Below are positions 1 to 6,935 of a DNA stretch of 14,688 bases, in pieces. The DNA is from Saccoglossus kowalevskii (Eukaryota > Hemichordata > Enteropneusta > Harrimaniidae): positions 1 through 14,688 of the forward strand of contig NW_003149830.1 of NCBI RefSeq assembly GCF_000003605.2, given 5' to 3'. The first letter of the stretch is position 1. Every line of letters starts with the position of its first letter. The translations under genes were made by a program, and so were the position numbers. The notes under the pieces were generated by a model. That model did not search any database and was not told where the DNA came from. It saw only the letters and a list, made by a program, of their open reading frames with translations.

Positions 1-329
1 CATGTGCATTTTCTTTCATGGAAAAAAAAATGTTTTTAAAATGTAATTTATATATACTCTCACTCCTGATGTAAGTGTCTGAAAAAAATGACACTCAGTA
101 ATCACCGCTAACTTGCGATCCGCAGTTACAACGTTGAAAACAAGTTGTAATATTAACTGGGTAATGTATTCAACTCTCTTAATTTATCTTTGGGTGCGAG
201 ATATAAATGAGTGCAGTAGACTGCAGACCTTTTTCATAAGTCTGGCGCCCTCACAGTTTCATGTGGGAGAGTCCTTTCAGTTGAACTCTGTATTTGCTGC
301 ATGCATAGGCAAAGAAATTTAGCTGGAGA

Positions 330-750
330 CAAAATTTTGGTGAAGGATCGAAAAAGTTCGTTTCCAAAGTTGCAAAAATTTGCTAGAGAGTCAGAGATGT
401 TGGTTGAATTGCGAAAATTCAGAACAGTTGGTTGCAAAGTTGAAAATATAAGCCAGGAAATCAAGAAAGTGGAAAGTCAAAAAATTTGCAAAACCCAACA
501 AGAAAGTCAGCTTGAAAGCTGGGATGTTGAAAATGTTGGTTTACAAAGTTGCAGAAGTAAGGTAAAAAGTCAACAAAAATTGAATGTCAAATTACAAAGG
601 TTTGCTGAAAGTAGAAAAATAGGACAGAAAATTGTCTTGGAAAGTTGAAAAAGTTAATTGGAAAGTTGAAAATGCTGGTTGCAAATTTGCCACAGTTAGA
701 TAGAATTAGAAACTGTTAGTTCGATCGCAAAATTGAAAATGTGGGTTGAG
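330..750 (+). repeat. Degenerate GAAAGTTG/TTGCAAA-type repeat
   Basis: Short words such as GAAAGTTGAAAATG, TTGGTTGCAAA and AAAGTTGCAAAA recur at irregular spacing (about 355-375, 428-447, 525-555, 655-690 and 728-750). This gives purine-rich DNA with few stops, which explains the 115-codon open frame at 301-648. It looks like an old, eroded tandem repeat. I could not settle on one period length. Confidence 0.45.
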
Positions 751-867
751 TTCACTCTGATCAAACTAACTTAATATGTGATATTGGAATGTGCCAAATT
801 GTGTTCCCTACAACACCGTGCAAGCATATTTTTTTCCTTGGTGTCTAGCTTGAATTGATTTTAAATA

Positions 868-905
868 CCCCCCCCCCATGATTTTTAATTAGTTTAATGG
901 GGGGG
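868..905. repeat. C-run/G-run inverted repeat
   Basis: Ten C residues (868-877) are followed by AT, a 17-base AT-rich loop, then AT and seven G residues (899-905). The arms 871-879 (CCCCCCCAT) and 897-905 (ATGGGGGGG) are perfectly complementary over 9 bp. The homopolymer lengths may partly reflect sequencing or assembly error. Confidence 0.6.
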
Positions 906-1295
906 CTGGAGGCGCCCAAGCTTGCAAGGTCGTGTAAGCAATACAACCAAGGCTGAGGACAGCAAAAGCTGTATCCAGTCAATAAAAATTTTATTATATA
1001 CCGGGGTACCTTATGGGTGTAATTACCATGGCATGACTTTAAACACATGATGCATTTTGTTGACATTTCAGTTGAACAAACATAGAATGTACACTTATAC
1101 ACTCATGTGACTGCACTGAAGTCACTGAGTAAACTCTCATTTTGTGCTTGAAACAGTCACATTAAGGTTGAACACTTAAATCAGTTTAAAGTAGAAGCCT
1201 ATCAACTTATAAACGCAAATACCCAGAATTTATTCTTTTTGCAATATAGTGTACCTACCAGTAAATATAAGGATATTTATAAAAAAAAAAAAGTC

Positions 1296-1508
1296 GCCAG
1301 CCTAATTTTCAAGAAAATATTGCGGCCATATTGTCAGTACATTTGTATTACAATGTATAATGTTTTTGCTATGGCTTCCTATGGCAGAGATATTATGCCA
1401 TATCTCAGATTGTAGGCCAGTAGAAATCATATATTGTTAATGATTGGCCACTTTGTTGATCTAAATTAAATCTAGGTGTCAAAAAAACCTGTTTTCTTCA
1501 ACATTGAG
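1296..1508 (+). repeat. Dispersed repeat, copy A
   Basis: This segment aligns in direct orientation with 1810-2042. The best-conserved core runs from about 1379 to 1460, where I count about five mismatches in roughly 82 bases. Weaker matches extend left to the GCC-AGCCTAA words and right to TTCAACATTGAG at 1497-1508. The core holds the interrupted palindrome ATGGCA-9-TGCCAT. No coding potential or recognisable transposon end is visible, so this is probably an unclassified interspersed repeat. Confidence 0.75.
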
Positions 1509-1809
1509 AAGTCATCAGCCTTATAGCATCACAGAAATACAGGTTAGGTTTCTGATAATGATACAATCACAACCTGTATACCATTTATTTCAAAAACTAC
1601 TCCAGTAAAAATACAGCGGTAAAAAACAGAAATTTAATTGCACACGAGCAGAAGTTAAAAAAACACTGATTGGTCAATAACAACCATGTGCGAACGTAGA
1701 TCGACCCTAATTAACATAATTTATGCATTACATTTGGATAACAGCTGTATTACTGTAATGTTGAATATAGCGATAAAAACACAAAATTAATAACAATATT
1801 AATGTTCGT

Positions 1810-2042
1810 GACAAGCCTAAATTACAAGAAAATGATGGTTGTATTTTAGTGCTGGCCATTTTGTCAGTATTTTGCCTTTTACCAAAGGTTCCTATGGCAG
1901 AGATGTTATGCCATATCTCAAATTGTAGGCCAGTAGAAATCATATATTGTGAATGATGGGCCATTTTGTTGACCTAAATTATTTCGAAAATCTGGGTTTT
2001 AAATCTGGGTGTCAAAAAAAGCATGTTTCCTTCAACATTGAG
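1810..2042 (+). repeat. Dispersed repeat, copy B
   Basis: This is the second copy of the element at 1296-1508, about 300 bp downstream in the same orientation. It shares the ATGGCAGAGAT...TGCCATATCTCA core, the GTAGGCCAGTAGAAATCATA word and the terminal TTCAACATTGAG. It has small extra segments relative to copy A near 1835-1850 and 1978-2005. The divergence indicates an old duplication or two independent insertions of one family. Confidence 0.75.
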
Positions 2043-2431
2043 TTTTATGGAGTCGTTCTACAATAGCAATTATTATAAAATATTAGGAAAAGTTTCTCAA
2101 AATACATAACAGTAACACACAAATAATGCTATTTCATAGGAGCAAGGAACAATAGCTCGAGTGCATAATATTACATAATAAACCAATTCACATTGTCATG
2201 TGATTTATGACCAACTTTCTCAAAAATTAATTGAGCACACATAATTAGATAATAAAATTTAAAATGTCAGTTCATTTCCAGGTCACTGACCTATGTTAGG
2301 AGAATGCGGTTGTTGCATCTTTCAATTTAAAAGTTTTGTGTCATATCTCTTTCAAACGAAATGACGGCCCAACATTTTGCCTATACCGTATTTGTTCCAT
2401 TAGAAGCGCATTTTGCACTTGGATAAATAAC

Positions 2432-2667
2432 CTTTTCACCACCAGACTTTCTCGTCCCAATTATTCTGCCTTTTTTTTATATTCTTTAAATTTTCCTCGA
2501 AATGAATCCTAATTTTGGATCCAACAGACAAAATTTGAGTAAATTTTCAGTTTTTACTAAAACAAATTTGGCTATTTTTTGTCCCAATCTTCTGAAGGAA
2601 AGTGCAGACTACAAACAGGATTATTTTTGTGAATTTGTGATGAAAAAAAGAAACTGGTGGCGAAAAG
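2432..2667. repeat. Possible degenerate foldback element
   Basis: CTTTTCACCACCAG at 2432-2445 is the reverse complement of CTGGTGGCGAAAAG at 2654-2667 with one mismatch in 14. Between the arms is AT-rich DNA with no coding frame. Just outside the left arm, ACCGTATTTGTTCC (about 2386-2399) resembles ends of short repeats common in invertebrate genomes, but that is a recollection and not a tested match. Confidence 0.3.
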
Positions 2668-3143
2668 ATTAAAGTATGACTTATTTTGACCAAAGATATA
2701 CTTCTGTCATTTCCATAAGTTTATGCTAATGGTTCAAATATGGTATTTTTTTGTAAAATTTTGGACATTTTTTTGACATAATTTCCTCTTGGCTACAGCT
2801 CTTGATATATATTTTAGAAAAAATGTGAAAACAATTTATGCAGGTTTTGTTTTGTGAATGAAGACAACAGTTGACATCGATGCTCAGTGGATTCATGTTA
2901 TTTGGACACAGAGAAGTAAGAAGTGACTTTAGGGTAGTGTCAGGTTTTGGTGGTGGTGGGAGGTGGGGTCCAGGTCTTGTAAAAGTAAAATCAACGAATG
3001 TCCTACACCAGCCCTTAATTGATAAACAGGAGAAACCATTTTGACTATTAAATGAACAATTTAACGAGATTACAGTAGAAACTGATTGATTAGTTTAGAG
3101 TACATCCTGGAATGTGCAAACTTTTTATGAATATAAATTGTAA

Positions 3144-3350
3144 TACTGTAAAATACTTTATTTTCTCTTTGAATTAATTTGCGCTATTTTCTCTGAAGGA
3201 ATGATTCAGTGAAAATAAAATCCAGCAAGTATAACTTATATATTTTACATTCCACTCATTGAAAATCAGTGAAAATAAATTCCATACAAAACACCCCAAA
3301 ACACTTTTCAGCGAAAATTAATTCCAGCTAAAATAATGTATTTCACAGTA
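3144..3350. mobile_element. MITE-like element with ~42-bp terminal inverted repeats
   Basis: The left end starts TACTGTAAAATACTTTATTT (3144) and the right end finishes GTATTTCACAGTA (3350). The reverse complement of the right end aligns with the left over about 42 bases with few mismatches, through GAATTAATTT and a GCG motif. The 207-bp element has no coding capacity. The first and last two bases are TA, compatible with a TA target duplication as in Tc1/mariner-type elements, but the flanks do not prove it. Internal direct words (CAGTGAAAATAAA at about 3209 and 3270) suggest the inside is built from subterminal repeats. Confidence 0.6.
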
Positions 3351-3525
3351 CCTCAGGTCACTTTCTTGACCTTTGAATGTCACATCCTGGTACATTCATT
3401 AGTATCAAAATCAAAAATGATTTTTTTTATTGATATTTCAGCAAAATTTCATGGACTTGATTTTATTTTTGTCTACTTGAGTAAAATACTTCTGTTAGGA
3501 GCAAAAAAAAAACATTAAAATGACC

Positions 3526-3565
3526 TACTGTGAAATACTTTATTTTGGCTGGAATTAATTTTCTT
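3526..3565 (+). repeat. Solo copy of the MITE-like terminal repeat
   Basis: TACTGTGAAATACTTTATTT starts at 3526 and continues through GGCTGGAATTAATTTTC, matching the left end of the element at 3144 and, inverted, its right end. The short flanking word TGACC before it mirrors AGGTCA just right of the first element (3356-3361), so 3341-3361 and 3519-3540 form a second inverted pair. This is probably a truncated or nested second insertion. Confidence 0.55.
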
Positions 3566-3820
3566 GATATAGGCACAAAATTGATTCAAATTGATTATAA
3601 TAATTTTTCTGGATGTTGAAATGATTAACTGATTCGCAAATGTTAAGTCATGAATAAAAGCAAATTCAAATAAAGATATAATAGAATTCAGACATGTTTT
3701 GAATTACAATTCAATTCCATTGGTTGTCCTATCAATAATGAGATAAATTTAGTGGAAAATAACAATTGGCAGGTAAAAGCACACTCTCCCTGGTCAAACT
3801 AATGGGGGGCGCTCCCTGGC

Positions 3821-3920
3821 GACTACCTAGCTTAGTGATAAAAGACTGTGAAGGAGAACGGCAAAAGCATGGTGACTACCTAGCTTAGTGATAACAGACT
3901 GTGAAGGAGAATAGCAAAAG
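3821..3920 (+). repeat. Two-copy tandem duplication, 53-bp period
   Basis: GACTACCTAGCTTAGTGATA at 3821 recurs at 3874. The two ~47-bp copies (to about 3867 and 3920) end in GGAGAACGGCAAAAG and GGAGAATAGCAAAAG. They differ at about three positions and are separated by six bases. No function is evident. Confidence 0.8.
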
Positions 3921-4101
3921 AAATAATTTATGTTGAGGTGAACATTTCACTAGAAATCACATTTTTTTAAAGTCTGCACGAAAAAAAAAAAATCGAGAAG
4001 AGAAAATAAGTTGCATGTCAAAAGCAAAAATCTAGAGTAAGCTGCGAAAACGAAATTTTTTTTCACGAGTCATCAAATTATATACGAGTTGGAAACGTTT
4101 C

Positions 4102-4158
4102 CAAAGTGAAGAAAATTTAAATTTAAAAAAAAATTAAATTTAAATTTTCTTCACTTTG
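4102..4158 (-). other. Perfect 25-bp-arm hairpin directly 3' of the stop codon
   Basis: Positions 4102-4126 and 4134-4158 are exact reverse complements (25 bp, no mismatch) around a 7-base A loop. In gene sense (minus strand) the hairpin begins two bases after the TAA stop of the TAX1BP1-like gene, so it would be the first structure of the 3' UTR. The outer part of each stem, AAGTGAAGAAAA with its complement, is mixed sequence; the inner part is AT-only. It could affect mRNA stability or 3'-end formation, or be a remnant of an inverted insertion. The sequence does not decide between these. Confidence 0.75.
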
Positions 4159-4159
4159 A

Positions 4160-4165
4160 TTTATT
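4160..4165 (-). promoter_or_regulatory. AATAAA hexamer overlapping the stop codon
   Basis: On the minus strand the last codons read CGA GAA TAA A, which creates a canonical AATAAA hexamer across the stop codon. If it were used, cleavage would fall within or just beyond the hairpin at 4102-4158. Other AATAAA hexamers in this sense occur farther downstream (near 3426 and 3539), so a longer 3' UTR is equally possible. Confidence 0.3.
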
Positions 4166-4397
4166 CTCGTTCAAAATGAGTCTGCACGTGGTCTTCAAAC
4201 GCGTCCTGATCACACGAGTCTTTCGGGAACTGTCTGCGACACATCGGACATACTCGTCCAAAGTGACTCTGTACGTGCTGCTCAAATGTATCAGAAGGAC
4301 ACGAAGGAGGAAAGAGAAGATTGCATTCTGGGCACCATCTAGCAGCCCTGTCAGCGGAAAATTCTTGCGCATCGTGGAATTCAGTAGCAACGTCATC
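4161..4397 (-). CDS. TAX1BP1-like autophagy receptor, C-terminal exon with two zinc fingers
   Basis: This is the terminal exon of a minus-strand gene. The acceptor is TTATTATCTTTTAG (AG at 4399-4398) and the stop is TAA at 4163-4161. Its first base completes the AGA arginine codon begun by the AG ending the exon at 5226-5794. It encodes about 78 residues ending in two C2H2-type fingers: CPEC-15 residues-HVQSH, then CPMC-16 residues-HVQTHFERE. The spacing, the FP after the second Cys pair and the FExHVQ(S/T)H helix are those of the ubiquitin-binding zinc fingers at the C terminus of TAX1BP1, related to those of CALCOCO2. In that family the fingers bind ubiquitin chains (and myosin VI), linking ubiquitinated cargo to autophagosomes in the cytosol. 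All eight zinc ligands are present, so the exon looks functional. A CALCOCO2-type paralogue is the main alternative. Confidence 0.85.
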   Translation of the reverse strand, partial: DDVATEFHDAQEFSADRAARWCPECNLLFPPSCPSDTFEQHVQSHFGRVCPMCRRQFPKDSCDQDAFEDHVQTHFERE

Positions 4398-4794
4398 TCT
4401 AAAAGATAATAAAGACAATAATTAATGGATCAGTCAGGTTTTCAAGACATCTTGGTGGCAACTAGATTTCTCAAGTTCATCTGATTTTTTTGAAATTTGA
4501 AACTTCACAATATTATACAAATAGCACTAACAACAATAAAATTTGCCGAAACTTATCAACACTCGTTCAAATGTTCAAAAGCCAAATTTTCCCCTAAACG
4601 TGGTAAGCTATGTCACCAACATTGCCATGTTCAAGGTTTGGACGTTACATGTGAACACTTTTCAATGTTTTTCTTGGCTGCAGAAGCACTACAGAGCATG
4701 ACAAAAATAGAAACCTGTCAATATAATTTCATGATTATAGTATAATTAATGTGCCAAACAATGGTAAACATGGTAAAAGCACACATGTACATGT

Positions 4795-4856
4795 ACGTTG
4801 AAATTGACAACTCATTGCACGCTAACGTAGAAATCGACAACCCCTTGCACATGTTA
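4795..4856 (+). repeat. Two-copy tandem duplication, 30-bp period
   Basis: ACGTTGAAATTGACAAC at 4795 recurs as ACGTAGAAATCGACAAC at 4825, and both copies run on into CTTGCAC or CATTGCAC. The copies differ at a few positions. This lies within the last intron of the TAX1BP1-like gene. Confidence 0.6.
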
Positions 4857-4907
4857 AGGCTGTACAAGGGCAATGGGACGAAACCTTTTTAAAACGAATG
4901 AGAATTA

Positions 4908-4955
4908 GGATGAAAATAAATTGGGACGAATGTGTTTGGATGAATATAAATTGGG
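4908..4955 (+). repeat. Short direct repeat GGATGAAWATAAATTGGGA
   Basis: The word GGATGAAAATAAATTGGGA occurs at about 4908 and GGATGAATATAAATTGGGA at about 4938, with one difference. The first copy is followed by CGAATG and the second by AAAAAT. The related word GGGACGAA also occurs twice (4876 and 4923). This is a local intronic duplication with no evident role. Confidence 0.5.
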
Positions 4956-5225
4956 AAAAATTGACTGTGAATTCTCGGATATCCTCATAATAAACTGAAG
5001 CCAAACAAAATAAAAGAGGTCAGAAATACTTTTTTATAAAATTAGAAGTTTAGAACTGTTTCAGATTTACCAATTTTTTGACTCCACCACTTTTGTGTTT
5101 GGGTCTATGGCAGTAATATGTAAAAGTTTAATAACCACTTTTCTTATTTACGAAGTAAGTTACAAGTAAGATTTAAATCTCTAAGGATTACTAATGCATC
5201 TTACTGATGAGTTAGAAATTTGTAC

Positions 5226-5794
5226 CTTTCTTCAGGAACGTGCCCGTCAACTTGTATTGTGACCGTTTCTTGTGGAGTCACAGCGTCGGGTTCATCATAC
5301 ACATCACTGTCACTCTGATCAGCTGCATCAGCAGTGGTACGTGTTTCGTTCTTGACAGCAGCTAGTTTGGCTTGTGGTAATACAGTCGGACGCATTGGTG
5401 GCGGTAAGGGAGCGGATGTCGCTGCAGCTCCAAAGCACTCTGGTAGCAGGTCTGGTGTTGTTGGTGGCACCATTGGCATCACGTAACCAGGGCGTGGACG
5501 CGGTGGTGGGATTGGTGGTGGGATCGATCGGGGACTGTGCATATTGTAGTGGATTCCCCTAGTTACTACTTCGTGTTGTCTACCTAACTCTCTTGCTTCG
5601 TCAACATACGGGTTTATAAACATGTTTTCAAAAGGATTGGCTGCTGGGGCGTTGTTGTTATTGATGCTTTCTGGCATTCTCAGTGACATGTTAGAATTCT
5701 CAACCTGTTTTAGCAGACTCACATATGCTTCATCTTTGTCTTGTTTTTCTTTAATTTCTCTCTTCAATTCTTCTCTCAGAAGCATTGTCTCTTC
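5226..5794 (-). CDS. TAX1BP1-like autophagy receptor, penultimate exon (coiled-coil end and proline-rich linker)
   Basis: In gene sense the exon follows the acceptor TTGTATTTCATCAG and starts GAAGAGACAATG, reading EET-MLLREELKRE. It ends GAAGAAAG before a GTACAAAT donor. The ATG at 5785 is internal, not a start. Numbering from that Met, residues 1-32 are charged heptad-like sequence, the end of a long coiled coil. Residues 50-60 contain NPF and NPY. Residues 88-99 are a polyproline run (PPPIPPPRPRP), with a second at 126-133. Residues 160-166 (SDVYDEP) form an acidic tyrosine motif. The frame continues across the splice into the two-zinc-finger exon, which supplies the family identification. 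In TAX1BP1 this part links the dimerising coiled coil to the ubiquitin-binding fingers. NPF (EH-domain ligand), polyproline (SH3/WW ligand) and YDEP (possible SH2 ligand) are sequence motifs only. Upstream exons, including any SKICH domain and LIR, are not in the window. Confidence 0.8.
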
Positions 5795-6299
5795 CTGATG
5801 AAATACAAGAAATTAACAAAAATGTATTAATTAACAACAAAATAATTAAGCTGCACCATTCAGTCTCACCAGTCAGATCTGAGGGGTCATTGCCCTTATG
5901 ACTTAGCTGTGTGGTGTGGATCAGCTTGAACGGGCTTTATGCTCTCTGTACATAATAAGTTTGGTTATTAAACATACATGTCAGGTGGCCGAGGGGGAGA
6001 CATGCTGTGACGTGAAGCTAGGTGATTAGGTGCTGTATATGAGGATCGGTTGGAGTCACATAGTATTAACCCTTCCATATAGATGATGTCATTAACTAAT
6101 GCCACACATTGCTGTCTGGTGATATTTCAAGGGGAACCTGGAAAACCCACGGATTGTACCAATGAATTATGGGACACTATTGTTTATGTTGTTTACTATG
6201 TTAATCTATCTTTTGTTATCCATTGTAATTTTAATCCAGAAAGCAAATTTGGTGTGAGCTTAGGCTTAAATAGAGAAGCCCAAGATGTATATTGCTTTT
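5795..6299 (-). other. Intron segment between the penultimate exon and the minisatellite
   Basis: In gene sense this is the 3' end of the intron upstream of the exon at 5226-5794. Its last bases are a pyrimidine-rich tract and CAG. It contains the tRNA-like fragment at about 5979-6060. The plus-strand frame that opens at 6083 shows no recognisable protein before it runs into the repeat array, and the DNA returns to AT-rich sequence right up to the array edge. I see no further exon here. Confidence 0.6.
5979..6060 (+). repeat. tRNA-Leu-like fragment (tRNA-derived SINE or pseudogene)
   Basis: GTCAGGTGGCCGAGGGGG (5980-5997) resembles the 5' end and A box of animal leucine tRNAs; TGGCCGAGGGGG fits the A-box pattern TRGYNNARNNG. 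GGTTGGAGTCA at 6048-6058 matches the B-box GGTTCGANTC with one mismatch. The two boxes start 62 bases apart, which suits a class II tRNA (Leu/Ser) with a long variable arm. The acceptor stem is not restored at the 3' end and the anticodon arm does not fold cleanly by eye. A functional tRNA is therefore unlikely, and a SINE head or degenerate pseudogene fits better. It lies inside the intron upstream of the TAX1BP1-like exon, antisense to the gene. Confidence 0.45.
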
Positions 6300-6454
6300 T
6301 GGTCCAGAGTGGTGTGTTCTCTGGGTGCAGAGTGGTGTGTCCTCTGGGTGCAGAGTGGTGTGTCCTCTGGGTGCAGAGTGGTGTGTCCTCTGGGTGCAGA
6401 GTGGTGTGTCCTCTGGGTGCAGAGTGGTGTGTCCTCTGGGTGCAGAGTGGTGTG

Positions 6455-6935
6455 TCCTCTGGGTCCAGAGTGGTGTGTCCTCTGGGTGCAGAGTGGTGTG
6501 TCCTCTGGGTCCAGAGTGGTGTGTCCTCTGCGTCCAGAGTGGTGTGTCCTCTGGGTGCAGAGTGGTGTGTCCTCTGGGTCCAGAGTGGTGTGTCCTCTGG
6601 GTCCAGAGTGGTGTGTCCTATGGGTCCAGAGTGGTGTGTCCTCTGGGTCCAGAGTGGTGTGTCCTCTGGGTGCAGAGTGGTGTGTCCTCTGGGTCCAGAG
6701 TGGTGTGTCCTCTGCGTCCAGAGTGGTGTGTCCTCTGGGTGCAGAGTGGTGTGTCCTCTGGGTCCAGAGTGGTGTGTCCTCTGGGTCCAGAGTGGTGTGT
6801 CCTCTGGGTGCAGAGTGGTGTGTCCTCTGGGTCCAGAGTGGTGTGTCCTCTGCGTCCAGAGTGGTGTGTCCTCTGGGTGCAGAGTGGTGTGTCCTCTGGG
6901 TCCAGAGTAGTGTGTCCTCTGCGTCCAGAGTGGTG
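6455..6935 (+). repeat. Local three-unit higher-order pattern at the left of the array
   Basis: After the first block of nearly identical GGTGCAG units (6310-6455), the units cycle through three types: GGTGCAG, GGTCCAG, then GCGTCCAG. The triplet recurs at about 6478-6546, 6663-6730, 6790-6865 and 6868-6940, with a few plain units between. Three units make 69 bp, so this is a small higher-order repeat inside the 23-bp array, probably made by multi-unit slippage or unequal exchange. Confidence 0.6.

Larger units (their letters stand above)
1..4101. other. AT-rich non-coding region with no supportable gene
   Basis: I found no convincing coding region here on either strand. The open frames are short (the longest is about 115 codons), match no family I know, and lack exon-like composition or paired splice sites. 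The only open frame over 100 codons (301-648, plus) is produced by a degenerate GAAAGTTG-rich repeat. The DNA is AT-rich with many A and T runs, for example twelve A at 1281-1292. The repeats it contains are listed separately. The stretches between them (about 1-330, 910-1295, 1510-1805, 2045-2430, 2670-3140, 3566-3817 and 3921-4101) show nothing I can name. The part next to 4160 is probably the 3' UTR and downstream flank of the minus-strand TAX1BP1-like gene. Confidence 0.7.
4398..5225 (-). other. Last intron of the TAX1BP1-like gene
   Basis: The intron is 828 bp. In gene sense it begins GTACAAAT after GAAGAAAG and ends in the pyrimidine-rich TTGTCTTTATTATCTTTTAG. It interrupts an arginine codon after its second base, and joining the flanking exons keeps one open frame. 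Small open frames on the plus strand (4497-4745) and the minus strand (4822-5004) lie inside it and match nothing. It also contains two minor repeats: a two-copy 30-bp tandem (4795-4856) and a direct repeat (about 4908-4955). Confidence 0.75.

Noticed and set aside
301-648. A 115-codon plus-strand open frame rich in Lys, Gln and Ser
   Set aside because: It is explained by the degenerate GAAAGTTG-type repeat. There is no family match and no splice or promoter context.
845-1102. An 85-codon minus-strand open frame with several Cys residues
   Set aside because: It runs through the G-run/C-run hairpin, has no ordered zinc-finger spacing and resembles no known protein.
4176-4409. Plus-strand 77-codon open frame opposite the zinc-finger exon, and a second minus frame at 4151-4396
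   Set aside because: Both are shadows of the well-supported zinc-finger exon, which has matching splice phase and zinc ligands.
5374-5562. Plus-strand 62-codon open frame opposite the proline-rich exon
   Set aside because: It is an antisense shadow of the GC-richer coding exon.
5979-6060. Functional tRNA gene
   Set aside because: The A and B boxes are recognisable, but the acceptor stem does not close and a clean anticodon arm is not visible. It is listed as a tRNA-like repeat instead.
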